64,000 nt of DNA from Halomonas sp. ALS9 (GCF_001651035.1 NZ_LXRG01000201.1:124001-188000); one strand, 5' to 3'. Positions 17,926 to 27,155 are shown, counted from the first letter of the stretch. Notes: generated from the sequence alone by a model not told the origin. A program made the numbers and translations.

Positions 17926-20097
17926 CTAGTCCAATGCAATTGACCAGAAGTAGGTCTCACCGCTGCTGTCGTCAACACCGTCGTTATCGCTAACCAACCA
18001 GGCATGGCCCTGCTCATTGATTGCCATCCCTTCAACCTTGTCCACCACAAAGCCGTTGTAGCTGGCGAGATCCGGTATCAGATCGCGCACGATGTGCTTC
18101 TCGACCGTCGGCAGCTCACCACCCAGTGGCGCTGGCGTCAGGCCGTCCAGCGCGACGCGGGTCACTTGCTTGACCTGGGCATCTGCGCCGATACGATTGT
18201 CCCGCTCAATCAAGTACAGGTCGCCTTGGTGCGCGGTAATCTCTGAAAGGCCTACCCAGCCGCTATCAACACGATCCAGCGGGTAGTGTACAGCGCCCCA
18301 CTCGCCGCTATCGAGATCGTAGCGCAGCAGCTTGGCCATGCCTTCGGGGTCATCCTTCCAGGGGCGTTGCACCGCCAGCCAGAGCTGATTATCGAGCCGA
18401 GTAACGCCCTCCAAACCCCACTTCAGTGCCTGCTGGGCAAGCACCTCGGGTAGCGCAATGCCCTGGTCAATCTCGCCGTCGGCGCCAACATGATAGAGAG
18501 TATTGGCTAGCCCTTTATCGTTCCCTTCGGAAGCGACCCAGAAGCCACCCTCTCCATCGGTGGTGATGCCTTCCATATCCAGCCCTAGAGCAGGCTCACC
18601 ATCACGGGTCACATCCAACGCCGCGGTAATTCGCGCGGGTGACGTGGAAGGATCGATGGTAAAAATGCGCGGCTGGCCGCTGTAGAAGCTGTCGTTGACT
18701 GCATAGAGCACGCCATCTGCGGCGACCATGCCAGAGAGAGCGCCCCAGCCGATCAGCTCATCACTGTCCGCCGAGGTGAGCGTGGGGTAGACCGCTGGCG
18801 CATTCTGGTGCTGGTAGATCATGACATGGGAGCGCGGGCCGCCCTCTTCGCCCAGATCGGTCTCATTGGCGGTAGCCAGCAAGCCGCGGCTGGGGATTGC
18901 CACCGCGCTTTCCGGTGAAAGCCCCGAGGGGAGTAGCTGGGTGAGCTGCGGTTCGGCAGGGTTGCTGACGTCGTAAACACCCACCAGCGAACTTCGCTCG
19001 GCGAGCAGGAATACGTAGGGCGTGCCGTCAAAAACAGCAAACTCCATCCCCTCTAGTTCACTGCCCTTGGCATCCGAACGCTTATCGGGGTAGTGGCCCA
19101 CCTCAATTACCGCATGCTCGAAATCCGCCCCGGATTCATACACTAAGCGGCCGCTTTTATGGAAGATACTCCAGCCCCGGGAGCCACCATCCATATCACC
19201 CTCATTGGCAATGGCAAAGTGATCGCTGTCGATCCACTGCAGCGCATCCGGCTCGCGCAAGCGCTGAGTCTGCTGCTCATTAAAAATCAGCGCACCGTCG
19301 TCGCTGGCATCAATCCCGTCCAGATCCACCGCCCCAGCGCTGAAGTGCGACACCACTTTGCCACTGTAGTCGATCACCGCCAGGTGGTTATTCTCTTGTA
19401 GGGTAACCGCAATCTCACCTAAGGCATTGATATCGACAAACTCTGGTTCGGGATCCTCGGGAGCGATCTCGGCAAGCCCGGTCACGTCGGCGTAGAGCAG
19501 GCTGTTGCAGTTAACTTCCCCTGCATCGTTGATCTCCATCAGGGCAACAGAGCCGCCAGGCAGCTGCGGCACACGTCCATCGCCAGCATCTTCATCGCGC
19601 TCGTTCTCAATGGCGACGGCGACGAAACGCCCTTCGGGCGCTGCTGCAGCAGCCACACTGTCGGGCTGACCGTTCAAGGGGCAGGAAGCTAATACTTCAC
19701 CGCTATCGATATCGATGGTGAGCAGTTGCCCGGAAGGCTCGCGGTAAGAGACCGAGGTATTCACCCCGGCATAGGCGAGATTGTCGAGCACCGTTACTGC
19801 CGTGGGCTCGCCGCCGACATCGATATTGCCCAGCGGCTGCGGATTAGCGGGGTCGCTAATATCAATTCGCCCGATCACACCCAGCGGGCTGTCCGAGTAA
19901 ACCAGCGTCATACCGTCGCCTGAGGCAGCAATGATTTCCGCCGAGGTTTCACGGCTACGATCTTCGCCCTCCGCCATGTTGCTGGGGATAGCGAAGCTAG
20001 CAATACGGTTGAAGTGCTTATCCGCCGCGCTGACCGAATGTGAAGCGGCCAGCGTAATAGCGAGCGCCAACAGTGAGGGTGTACGTGTGAATGTCAT
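17926..20097 (-). CDS. Secreted esterase-like-of-phytase family protein
   Basis: Exported protein of 723 residues with a signal peptide (first 24 residues, cleavage near VSA-AD). The N-terminal two thirds looks like a seven-bladed beta-propeller of choice-of-anchor type (repeated blades such as GRIDISDPANPQPLGNIDVGG and VYDVSNPAEPQL); the last 280 residues or so (from about 445, with GLDMEGITTDGEGGFWVASE and LEGVTRLDNQLWLAVQ) match the phytase-like esterase domain (PF13449). A Pho box lies 91 bases upstream, consistent with organic phosphate scavenging in the periplasm or outside the cell. The enzyme activity itself is not proven for this family. Acidic composition fits a halophile. Confidence 0.8.
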   Translation of the reverse strand: MTFTRTPSLLALAITLAASHSVSAADKHFNRIASFAIPSNMAEGEDRSRETSAEIIAASGDGMTLVYSDSPLGVIGRIDISDPANPQPLGNIDVGGEPTAVTVLDNLAYAGVNTSVSYREPSGQLLTIDIDSGEVLASCPLNGQPDSVAAAAAPEGRFVAVAIENERDEDAGDGRVPQLPGGSVALMEINDAGEVNCNSLLYADVTGLAEIAPEDPEPEFVDINALGEIAVTLQENNHLAVIDYSGKVVSHFSAGAVDLDGIDASDDGALIFNEQQTQRLREPDALQWIDSDHFAIANEGDMDGGSRGWSIFHKSGRLVYESGADFEHAVIEVGHYPDKRSDAKGSELEGMEFAVFDGTPYVFLLAERSSLVGVYDVSNPAEPQLTQLLPSGLSPESAVAIPSRGLLATANETDLGEEGGPRSHVMIYQHQNAPAVYPTLTSADSDELIGWGALSGMVAADGVLYAVNDSFYSGQPRIFTIDPSTSPARITAALDVTRDGEPALGLDMEGITTDGEGGFWVASEGNDKGLANTLYHVGADGEIDQGIALPEVLAQQALKWGLEGVTRLDNQLWLAVQRPWKDDPEGMAKLLRYDLDSGEWGAVHYPLDRVDSGWVGLSEITAHQGDLYLIERDNRIGADAQVKQVTRVALDGLTPAPLGGELPTVEKHIVRDLIPDLASYNGFVVDKVEGMAINEQGHAWLVSDNDGVDDSSGETYFWSIALD

Positions 20098-20187
20098 GAT
20101 GAAGGTTGATTCCTTGCCTAAGCCGAAGAAACATCTGGTTAAGTCATTAAACTTGCAGCATCAACTGGACTATCAAACAGCATGACC

Positions 20188-20205
20188 GTGTCAGGCTTAT
20201 GACAT
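20188..20205 (-). promoter_or_regulatory. Candidate Pho box (PhoB site)
   Basis: Read on the reverse strand, ATGTCATAAGCCTGACAC has two 7-base repeats, ATGTCAT and CTGACAC, separated by 4 bases. The consensus is CTGTCAT-N4-CTGTCAY, and each repeat differs at one position. It lies 91 bases before the phytase-like start codon, in the right orientation to replace a -35 element. Confidence 0.6.
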
Positions 20206-20284
20206 TCGAACGCAGGTTTTCACAGGAAGTGGTGGTAGAGCGGGGAAGCCGAAAGCGCTTTGAGAATTGGGATACCTTAGAATG

Positions 20285-20314
20285 AAAAAAGCCAGTCAGT
20301 GAGTGCTGACTGGC
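20285..20314 (-). terminator. Rho-independent terminator of bfr
   Basis: A perfect 9-base-pair stem (GCCAGTCAG/CTGACTGGC, 6-base loop) is followed on the reverse strand by six T. It lies 57 bases beyond the bfr stop codon. Confidence 0.9.
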
Positions 20315-20370
20315 TGCTTTCTAGCTAGTTTGGGTTGCTAGCTTTTGTTAAGCATGCAACAGCCAATGAC

Positions 20371-20853
20371 TTACTCGTCGCCTGCCATCTGCATTTGGCG
20401 CTGCATGTAATTCTGGATGCCCACCTTGTCGATCAAACCCAGCTCGGTTTCGATGTGATCGATGTGATCTTCTTCGTCTGCAAGCAGGTCACGCAGCATA
20501 TCGCGGGTAACGTAATCCTTGACGCTTTCACAATAGGTGATCGCTTCAATGTAGTCGTTGCGACCATCGTGCTCGATTTTCAGATCGCTTTCGAGCATCT
20601 CTTTGACGTTTTCACCGATGTGCAGCTTACCCAGGTCTTGCAGATTGGGGATACCTTCCAGGAACAGAATGCGCTCGATGATCTTGTCAGCGTGCTGCAT
20701 CTCTTCGATGGACTCATCGTATTCCCATTTGGCGAGGGCTTTCAGGCCCCAATCTTTGTACATTTTGGCGTGCAAGAAGTACTGATTGATCGCAACCAAT
20801 TCGTTGCCGAGCGCCTTATTGAGATGCTCAATAACTTTCGTATCACCTTTCAT
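20371..20853 (-). CDS. bfr: Bacterioferritin
   Basis: Haem-containing ferritin subunit of 160 residues; 24 copies form a cytoplasmic shell that oxidises and stores iron. All ferroxidase ligands are present (E18, E51, H54, E94, E127, H130) and M52 is the haem ligand shared by a subunit pair. Start ATG 20853 follows AAAGGTGACGTT. It lies near bfd, whose product reduces the haem to release iron, but 191 bases and separate signals make them likely independent transcripts. A single complete bfr is seen here; another paralogue elsewhere cannot be excluded. Confidence 0.96.
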   Translation of the reverse strand: MKGDTKVIEHLNKALGNELVAINQYFLHAKMYKDWGLKALAKWEYDESIEEMQHADKIIERILFLEGIPNLQDLGKLHIGENVKEMLESDLKIEHDGRNDYIEAITYCESVKDYVTRDMLRDLLADEEDHIDHIETELGLIDKVGIQNYMQRQMQMAGDE

Positions 20854-21044
20854 AACGTCACCTTTTCTACTGTAATGCTGATGTTTAATCTAGTTTAGAC
20901 AATACGATCAAGCAGTTACGTTTGGAGAAGAGTATAGACGCAAATAGCTATACCCCCAGCGTTTCTGGGAGTATAGATAAGATAATGAAAAGTTCAAGCA
21001 AATCAGTCATTTGCTAAAGATAACCCTAACAATAGTGATTCGCG

Positions 21045-21251
21045 TCACACGGCGTAAGCGAGTCCCATATTGGCTTCCTGGCGCGCTTCCTGAACGGCAT
21101 CGCGGGTAATCGTTTTGGCGTAGCACGCGCACTTACCACACTGCGTTGCGCAGCCGGTTGCCTCGCGTACTTCTCGCCAGCTGCGTGCACCGTCGTTAAC
21201 GTGCTGGCGAATTTGATGGTCGGTTACTCCCTTGCACACGCAAACGTACAT
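21045..21251 (-). CDS. bfd: Bacterioferritin-associated ferredoxin
   Basis: Small iron-sulfur protein of 68 residues. The [2Fe-2S] ligands of Pseudomonas Bfd are matched by C4 and C6 (MYVCVCKGVTD) and C38 and C41 (CATQCGKC). It donates electrons to bacterioferritin haem, so Fe(III) is reduced and let out of the store. In studied bacteria bfd is induced by iron limitation; here an AT-rich Fur-like element lies 30 bases upstream of the start codon. Confidence 0.94.
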   Translation of the reverse strand: MYVCVCKGVTDHQIRQHVNDGARSWREVREATGCATQCGKCACYAKTITRDAVQEARQEANMGLAYAV

Positions 21252-21280
21252 GGCGACACCTCATAGAAATCATGAGATGA

Positions 21281-21301
21281 ATGTAAATGATTCGCATACA
21301 T
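21281..21301. promoter_or_regulatory. Possible Fur-type operator of bfd
   Basis: A 21-base imperfect dyad begins ATGTA and ends TACAT, with GA and TC symmetric around the centre, and contains AATGAT, the half-site core of Fur boxes. Agreement with the 19-base Fur consensus is only about half, so this is a weak call made mainly because bfd genes are usually Fur-controlled. Confidence 0.35.
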
Positions 21302-21420
21302 CTTATCAAGTAGAAATTGCTGCTTTTTGCTATCCATTCGTCTTAGTAACTATAGAGAGTGCGATAAAGTATTGTCGAAGCGATACTTTTTCCAAAAAAA
21401 ATGCCGAGTGCCCGGAAAAA

Positions 21421-21897
21421 TTATTTTTTCGGCAAAACCACCGTTTGCGTGTTGGAAGCAATATCCGGCCAGCTACGCCGCTGTTTATCGAAAAGCACCC
21501 ATAAGTAGCCCAAACCAAAGGCCAGCAGCGAGAGCCACGCCACCGCGCAGCGAATCAGGCACTGCTTCAAGTTCAGCGAATAGCCATCTGCCGCTTGCAC
21601 CCGCAGCCGCCACGCCTGCATGCCCAAGGTCATACCCCCACGGGACCAGGAAAAAACAAAAAACAGCGTGACAAAAAACACCAGCATGAGGCGCAGGCTC
21701 CAGATGTCACTGGCCGTTGTGCCAATTTCTTCGGGCTGCTGACCCAGCACATAGCGAAAAAACAGCATATGGACGACCGTCACCGCGACCCATATGGCAA
21801 TGACCAAAAAACCGTCATACAGCATGGCGCCCAAACGGCGGCCAAGGCCCGCTGGCCATACGCTGTCCAACTGAGTAAAGCGTCGTGTTTGCCTCAT
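21421..21897 (-). CDS. RDD-family membrane protein
   Basis: Protein of 158 residues with three to four membrane segments. The family-defining Arg and Asp residues are seen in GLGRRLGAMLYDGFLV near the N-terminus and again in RRSWPDIAS near the C-terminus. RDD proteins are small integral membrane proteins; some have been linked to salt tolerance or ion exchange, but no function is known for this one. It lies 68 bases downstream of lptG on the same strand and may be co-transcribed. The AT-rich stretch behind it, with eight T after a weak CCG/CGG stem near 21395-21420, could be its terminator. Confidence 0.82.
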   Translation of the reverse strand: MRQTRRFTQLDSVWPAGLGRRLGAMLYDGFLVIAIWVAVTVVHMLFFRYVLGQQPEEIGTTASDIWSLRLMLVFFVTLFFVFSWSRGGMTLGMQAWRLRVQAADGYSLNLKQCLIRCAVAWLSLLAFGLGYLWVLFDKQRRSWPDIASNTQTVVLPKK

Positions 21898-21965
21898 TCT
21901 TGCTCAGCTCCTGGCTGGTTTTTAGCGGTTTTTAAGCGATAAGTAGCAGCGCTGCCGATGCGGCA

Positions 21966-23045
21966 TTAACCGTTGCGACGTAGAAAGTAGATCCCGACTC
22001 CCGCGCACGCCAGTGTCGGCACCAGCACCGCCCAAACGGGCGAGAAGCCAAAAATCGTCGAGGCGGGTGCTAGCAGGTCCTGAACGTATTTAAAGCTCAG
22101 CCCGGTGACAACGCCGTAAAACACCCGGGTGCCTGCTGCCACCGTGCGCAGCGGGCCAAACACGAAAGAAGCGGCAATCAATACCAGTGAACCCATGGTG
22201 AGTGGCATTAGCATCTTCTGCCAAAAATAGAGCAGAGCCTGGTCATTCTGCAGGTTTTGTGCTTCAAGGAACTGGGCATAGGCCCAAAGCTCGCTGGGCG
22301 CCTGGCTCTCGATATCGCGCAGCAGCCGCTCTAACTGGGTGGGGGTAAAAGAGGTTTCCCAGCCCATGCTTGCGGCCTGGTCAGACTCGGTGTGGTCGTC
22401 AAAAATACGCGTGGTAGCGACGTTTTCCAACCGCCAGGCATCGCCCTCCCAGCGTGCCCGCTGGGCATAGGTGGCTTCGACAAGCTGACGGTTATCAAAG
22501 CGATAGCGAGTTAAATCGAGCACCACATCATCGGCACGAATCGCCCCGAAGCGGTAGACGCTGTCACCTTCGATCTGCCAGCCACTGCGGCTAGTCAGCA
22601 TAGCGCCTTCGCCCTGGCGCTTTTCCAGCCGCCACGCCTCTGCATACTGCTCGGTACGCGGGCTAACGTATTCAGCCACTAACAGTACAACCACCACAAC
22701 CAACAGCACTGGCTTCATTACCCCCCAGACAATGCGCGCCAGGGAACGGCCAGCAGCACGCATAACGGTGAGCTCGTTACTCGAGGCCATACTGCCCAAG
22801 CCAATTAGCGCGCCGATCAACACCGCCACCGGGGCGTATTGATAGAAGCGCCAAGGCGTACGCATGAGTAGGTAAAGCAGCGCATCAAAGGCGGTATAGC
22901 CCGCCTGTACATCACCTAAATCATCGATATAGGCGATGGTAATATCCAGCCCCAACAGCACGCATTGAACGACAACAATGGCTGCCAGCACGTTGCGGGC
23001 GATATAACGATCAAGACGGTCAGCCGCCGTTAACAAGGTCAGCAT
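21966..23045 (-). CDS. lptG: LPS export ABC transporter permease LptG
   Basis: Inner-membrane subunit of 359 residues of the LptB2FG complex, which extracts lipopolysaccharide and feeds it to the LptC-LptA bridge. Start ATG 23045 overlaps the lptF stop (ATGA). The YjgP/YjgQ pattern is visible: N-terminal helices with DRYIARNVL, GSMASSNELTVMRAAG in the coupling region, a large periplasmic beta-jellyroll, then three C-terminal helices with GLSFKYVQDLLAP. In the conserved lptFG order opposite pepA. Confidence 0.94.
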   Translation of the reverse strand: MLTLLTAADRLDRYIARNVLAAIVVVQCVLLGLDITIAYIDDLGDVQAGYTAFDALLYLLMRTPWRFYQYAPVAVLIGALIGLGSMASSNELTVMRAAGRSLARIVWGVMKPVLLVVVVVLLVAEYVSPRTEQYAEAWRLEKRQGEGAMLTSRSGWQIEGDSVYRFGAIRADDVVLDLTRYRFDNRQLVEATYAQRARWEGDAWRLENVATTRIFDDHTESDQAASMGWETSFTPTQLERLLRDIESQAPSELWAYAQFLEAQNLQNDQALLYFWQKMLMPLTMGSLVLIAASFVFGPLRTVAAGTRVFYGVVTGLSFKYVQDLLAPASTIFGFSPVWAVLVPTLACAGVGIYFLRRNG

Positions 23046-24124
23046 CAGCGCATCCCCTTCCGTTGCGAGCGCCACAGCATTAGCAGGCCCAGCCCCAAAA
23101 ACAGCCCGTGTACCGGCCATACGCCCAGCGTGGTAGGCCAGGTACCGCTGCCAATGGCATCGACCACTGCCAACAGCAGGCTGAGATAGGCGACGTATAA
23201 AAAGACGGCGGGGAGCAATTTGCCAAAGCGCCCCTGGCGGGGATTAACCCGGGATAGCGGCTGTGCCAATAAGGCCAGCACGAATACCATTAATGGCAGG
23301 CCTGCACGCCACTGGAACTGCGCTTGCGCACGTGAGCTAGGGTTATTCCAAAGCGCGGGCGTAGTCGCATACTCCAGTGAATCCAGCTCCTGTCGGTCGC
23401 GATTCAACCCAAGCCTTAACGTGTAGCGTTGAAACGTGAGCCGCTCGGCGCTCTTCTCGCCCGGCGTCACCCCGTAGCGCTCACCGTCATTCAACATCAG
23501 AAAACGGCTGCCCGTTTCGAGCCGAGTTTCCTGATAGCCCGACGCCGCACGGGTAACGTAGTCATGGGTGCCTTCGTCGCTCTGCTGATTCTGCTCGTGC
23601 ACCAGCACGTTCTGCATTTCCGTACCATCGCTGGAGAAACTACCGATATACGCGGTACGGCCACCGCCGAACTCCTGAAAGCGCCCAGGGGCCAGTACCG
23701 AAACATCCAGGCGACTACGCTGCTCTTCCAGCGCGGTCTCGGTTTGCAGCGCCCCCAAAGGCGTCAACCACAGGCTGCAGATACCGACCAGCAACGCCAC
23801 AACGCTGGCGGGCAACAGCGTTACTTTCAGCAGCCGCGTGGGACTCATCCCACAGGCAACCATCACGGTAATCTCACTGTTCATATAAAGCTGCCCGTAA
23901 GCGAGCAGGATGCCTAGAAAAAACGACAGCGGTAGGATCAGTTCCATAAAGCCAGGCAGGTGAAACATCATCAGGCTGCCTAACATGGTGACGGGGATAT
24001 CACCTTCTGCCGCATCCGAAAAATAGCGGATAAAGCGACTGCCCATGATCACCAGCAGCAGAATGCCAGCGACCGCCGACATGGTGAGTAACACTTCGCG
24101 AGTTAGATACCGAAATAAAATCAA
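23045..24124 (-). CDS. lptF: LPS export ABC transporter permease LptF
   Basis: Partner permease of LptG, 359 residues. It opens with MILFRYLTREVLLTM, has NSEITVMVACGMSP as the cytoplasmic coupling segment (LptB contact), a periplasmic jellyroll, and C-terminal helices with LSRVNPRQGRFGKLLPAVFLY. It is divergent from pepA, as in E. coli. The 146-base region between the two genes holds their promoters; I could not assign convincing -35 and -10 boxes. Confidence 0.94.
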   Translation of the reverse strand: MILFRYLTREVLLTMSAVAGILLLVIMGSRFIRYFSDAAEGDIPVTMLGSLMMFHLPGFMELILPLSFFLGILLAYGQLYMNSEITVMVACGMSPTRLLKVTLLPASVVALLVGICSLWLTPLGALQTETALEEQRSRLDVSVLAPGRFQEFGGGRTAYIGSFSSDGTEMQNVLVHEQNQQSDEGTHDYVTRAASGYQETRLETGSRFLMLNDGERYGVTPGEKSAERLTFQRYTLRLGLNRDRQELDSLEYATTPALWNNPSSRAQAQFQWRAGLPLMVFVLALLAQPLSRVNPRQGRFGKLLPAVFLYVAYLSLLLAVVDAIGSGTWPTTLGVWPVHGLFLGLGLLMLWRSQRKGMR

Positions 24125-24270
24125 CGCGCTCTCCGGCTAGTCGTGCAGGATGCCATGCAATAAGCGTATGGCTTGGGTACACTAATCAAACTATTCTCAG
24201 TCCCTTTTCAAAATCAAAAGCAACGAGGCATTATCCCGAATCCCTCGATGCTTGTCTTGTTGGAGACGTC

Positions 24271-25791
24271 ATGGAATTTTCCGTTCAGACCGCAAACCCA
24301 GCCAAAGCTGAAACACCCTGCCTCTTGGTGCCGGTTTTTAAAGCGGGCGACCTGCTGCCCACTGTCGCCAAACTGGACGACGCCAGCGAGCGCCTGATCG
24401 GCCAGTTGCTGGAGCGCGGCGACTTTGACGCCGCGCTGGGCAACGTGCAAATGGTACCCTTTGCCCCAGGCCTGGGTGCCGAGCGCATTTTACTGATTGG
24501 TTTGGGTGAGCGCGAAAAATGCCAGGAAGCCGCCTTTATCAAGTCGCTGGATGCGGCCATGACGGCGCTGGTGAAACTGCCCATCGATGAAGCCAGCGTG
24601 GTATTTAGTGATATCCCATTGACCGATCGCGACGCGGCCTGGAAAGCGCGCAAGGTGATGGAAGCCGCAGAGCGGGCCATTTATCGCTTTGATCAGTTCA
24701 AATCGACCCCTACACCGGCTCCCAGCCTTGCCAAGCTGACGCTAATTATCAACGATGCCGACGCCGTGCCCCAGGTGAAGCAGGGTGCGTTAGTGGGCAA
24801 CGCCATCGGCCAGGGCATCAACTACACCCGCACCCTGGGCAATATGCCCGCTAACGTCTGCACCCCCCGCTACTTGGCCGAGCAAGCAGAGCAGCTGGGG
24901 CGCGATTCAAAAGGCGCACTTGAAGTCGATATTCTTGATGAAGAAGCGTTGGAAGCGCTGGGCGCAGGCTCGCTGCTTTCTGTGGGCATTGGCAGTAAAG
25001 AGCCATCATGCCTGATCGTGATGAAGTACCAGGGTGCTGAAAACAGTGATGAAGCCCCTCATGTGCTGATCGGTAAAGGCATCACTTTTGATACCGGGGG
25101 CATTTCGCTCAAGCCCGGCGAAGGCATGGACGAAATGAAGTTCGACATGTGCGGCGCTGCCAGCGTTTTCGGCACCGTCAAAGCCGTGCTGGCGATCAAA
25201 CCCAAGCTCAACCTGGTGTTTATTGTTGCCGCTGCGGAAAACATGCCCGACGGCCATGCCACCAAGCCCGGCGACATCATCAAAACCCTTAAAGGGTTGA
25301 CCGTCGAAGTGCTTAATACCGACGCGGAAGGCCGTTTAGTGCTGTGCGATGCGTTGACCTACGCCGAGCGTTTTACGCCGGCCAGCGTAGTGGATATCGC
25401 CACTCTCACCGGTGCCGTAATTATTGGCCTAGGCCACCACGCCACCGGTCTGCTCTCCAACGACGACGATCTAGCGCTGGATCTTCTGGATGCGGGCGAA
25501 GCCGCTTGGGATCGCGCTTGGCACCTGCCGCTATGGGACGAGTACCAGGAGCAGTTGGAGTCTAACTTTGCTGATTTAGCCAATATTGGTGGCCGCCCCG
25601 CGGGCACCATTACCGCCGCGTGTTTCTTGTCGCGCTTTGCCGACCACTTCCCCTGGGCGCACTTGGATATCGCTGGCACTGCCTGGCACTCCGGCAAACA
25701 AAAAGGCGCCACCGGCCGCCCGGTCGGGCTGTTAACCCAGTACCTGCTTGACCGTGAAACGGACGCCCAGGTAGAAAATAGCGACGTCTAA
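24271..25791 (+). CDS. pepA: Leucyl aminopeptidase (M17)
   Basis: Cytosolic M17 aminopeptidase of 506 residues (E. coli PepA 503), which removes N-terminal residues from peptides and in E. coli also acts as a DNA-binding accessory factor. The two-metal site signature NTDAEGRLVL and the preceding KGITFDTGGISLKPG and DEMKFDMCGAASV segments are intact. Start ATG 24271 has TTGGAGA upstream. It may act on peptides brought in by the importers in this window, though it is a general housekeeping enzyme. Confidence 0.95.
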   Translation: MEFSVQTANPAKAETPCLLVPVFKAGDLLPTVAKLDDASERLIGQLLERGDFDAALGNVQMVPFAPGLGAERILLIGLGEREKCQEAAFIKSLDAAMTALVKLPIDEASVVFSDIPLTDRDAAWKARKVMEAAERAIYRFDQFKSTPTPAPSLAKLTLIINDADAVPQVKQGALVGNAIGQGINYTRTLGNMPANVCTPRYLAEQAEQLGRDSKGALEVDILDEEALEALGAGSLLSVGIGSKEPSCLIVMKYQGAENSDEAPHVLIGKGITFDTGGISLKPGEGMDEMKFDMCGAASVFGTVKAVLAIKPKLNLVFIVAAAENMPDGHATKPGDIIKTLKGLTVEVLNTDAEGRLVLCDALTYAERFTPASVVDIATLTGAVIIGLGHHATGLLSNDDDLALDLLDAGEAAWDRAWHLPLWDEYQEQLESNFADLANIGGRPAGTITAACFLSRFADHFPWAHLDIAGTAWHSGKQKGATGRPVGLLTQYLLDRETDAQVENSDV

Positions 25792-25801
25792 CAACACAAT
25801 C

Positions 25802-25882
25802 AGGCAATCAACGGTTGCCTTTATTTGACGCAACCGTTACACCTAAACACATTAGCGTGTGCCTTATCTCAAGGCACACGCT
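25802..25882 (+). other. Three overlapping hairpins between pepA and ilvE
   Basis: Stem A pairs AGGCAA (25802-25807) with TTGCCT (25815-25820) and is followed by TTATTT, so it could be a weak pepA terminator. Stem B pairs AACGGTTGC (25810-25818) with GCAACCGTT (25830-25838) and excludes A. Stem C is a perfect 12-base-pair hairpin, AGCGTGTGCCTT against AAGGCACACGCT (25854-25882), without a T run. No branched-chain-rich leader peptide is present, so an ilvE attenuator is not supported. Confidence 0.5.
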
Positions 25883-25957
25883 ACGCCCACTTTAACGCTT
25901 ATATTACGACGCCTATATTTGCCCTTCAGGGCTTGGATCAAGTAGAGAGAACATGCC

Positions 25958-27055
25958 GTGCCCACTAACTTTGAGATTTTGCCATCCAACCAGCCGATAG
26001 CCGATGAGATCCGTGACAACATTCTCAAGAACCCCGGCTTTGGCAAACACTTTACCGATCACATGGCCCATGTGCGCTGGACCGTCGACGCCGACTGGCA
26101 CGGCCATCAGGTACGTCCCTACGGCCCGCTAACCCTCGACCCGGCTGCTTCTGTACTGCATTACGGCCAGGAGATTTTTGAGGGCATCAAAGCTTATCGC
26201 CACGCCGACGGCTCGATCTGGACATTCCGCCCGGAGAAAAACGCCGAGCGCTTCCGCCGCAGTGCCCGTAGGTTAGCACTGCCGGAACTTTCCGATGAAG
26301 ACTTTATTGGCTCGCTAAAAGCGCTGCTCGCTCAAGATCACGCCTGGGTACCCACGCCCGCCAACGCCTCTGACGAGTGCAGCCTCTATCTGCGCCCGTT
26401 TATGATCGCCTCAGAAGCCTTCCTAGGCGTTCGCCCTGCCCATGAAGTCGACTACTATGTTATCGCCTCCCCCGCGGCGGCGTACTTTAAAGGCGGCATT
26501 GCCCCGGTATCGATCTGGCTCTCGTCTAACTACAAGCGTGCTGCTCCCGGCGGCACCGGCTTTGCCAAGTGTGGCGGCAATTACGCCGCTTCATTGGCCG
26601 CGCAAAAAGAGGCCGAAGCCCACCAGTGTGGCCAGGTCGCGTTCCTTGATGCCGCTGAAAACAAGTGGGTCGAAGAGCTGGGCGGTATGAACCTGTTCTT
26701 TGTCTTCAAAGATGGCCGCCTAGTGACACCACGCCTGACCGACACCATTTTGGAAGGCGTAACGCGCAACTCGGTACTCACGCTTGCCAAAGATGAAGGT
26801 CTAACGCCAGAAGAACGCCCGATCAGCATCGATGAGTGGCGTGAAGGCGCGGCGTCGGGCGAAATCACTGAGGTATTTGCCTGCGGTACCGCTGCGGTCA
26901 TCACTCCGGTGGGAGAGCTGGTCACCGAGAACGAACGTATCAAGCTAGCTGCCGGTGGCAATAATGAGATTGCTATGCGCATCCGTACCAAACTGCTCGA
27001 CCTGCAGTACGGTCGCAGCGAAGATAAGTACGGCTGGCTAACCCAGTTGGTTTAA
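25958..27055 (+). CDS. ilvE: Branched-chain amino acid aminotransferase
   Basis: PLP enzyme of 365 residues (fold type IV, the longer BCAT type) that transfers amino groups between glutamate and the branched-chain 2-oxoacids. PLP-binding lysine is about K204 in TGFAKCGGNYAASL; other marks are SVLHYGQEIFEGIKAYR and EVFACGTAAVITPVG. The start is GTG 25958; the ATG 5 bases earlier is out of frame. It stands alone between pepA and holC and ends at a strong terminator. In E. coli pepA-holC-valS are adjacent, so ilvE looks like an insertion into that older order. Confidence 0.93.
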   Translation: MPTNFEILPSNQPIADEIRDNILKNPGFGKHFTDHMAHVRWTVDADWHGHQVRPYGPLTLDPAASVLHYGQEIFEGIKAYRHADGSIWTFRPEKNAERFRRSARRLALPELSDEDFIGSLKALLAQDHAWVPTPANASDECSLYLRPFMIASEAFLGVRPAHEVDYYVIASPAAAYFKGGIAPVSIWLSSNYKRAAPGGTGFAKCGGNYAASLAAQKEAEAHQCGQVAFLDAAENKWVEELGGMNLFFVFKDGRLVTPRLTDTILEGVTRNSVLTLAKDEGLTPEERPISIDEWREGAASGEITEVFACGTAAVITPVGELVTENERIKLAAGGNNEIAMRIRTKLLDLQYGRSEDKYGWLTQLV

Positions 27056-27083
27056 GCGGTTTTAAAACCAACGCTTATCCTTC

Positions 27084-27118
27084 CAGCACCGCCGCACTCT
27101 TGCGGCGGTGCTGTTTGT
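27084..27118 (+). terminator. Terminator of ilvE
   Basis: A perfect 13-base-pair GC-rich stem (CAGCACCGCCGCA/TGCGGCGGTGCTG, loop CTCT) is followed by TTTGT, 29 bases behind the ilvE stop. Confidence 0.85.
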
Positions 27119-27155
27119 AATCGACGTATCTGATATCGTTTTACCTGGAACCGCC

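Noticed and set aside
20335-20898. 187-codon forward frame across bfr
   Set aside because: Antisense mirror of the well-conserved bacterioferritin gene; no ribosome-binding site and no recognisable domain.
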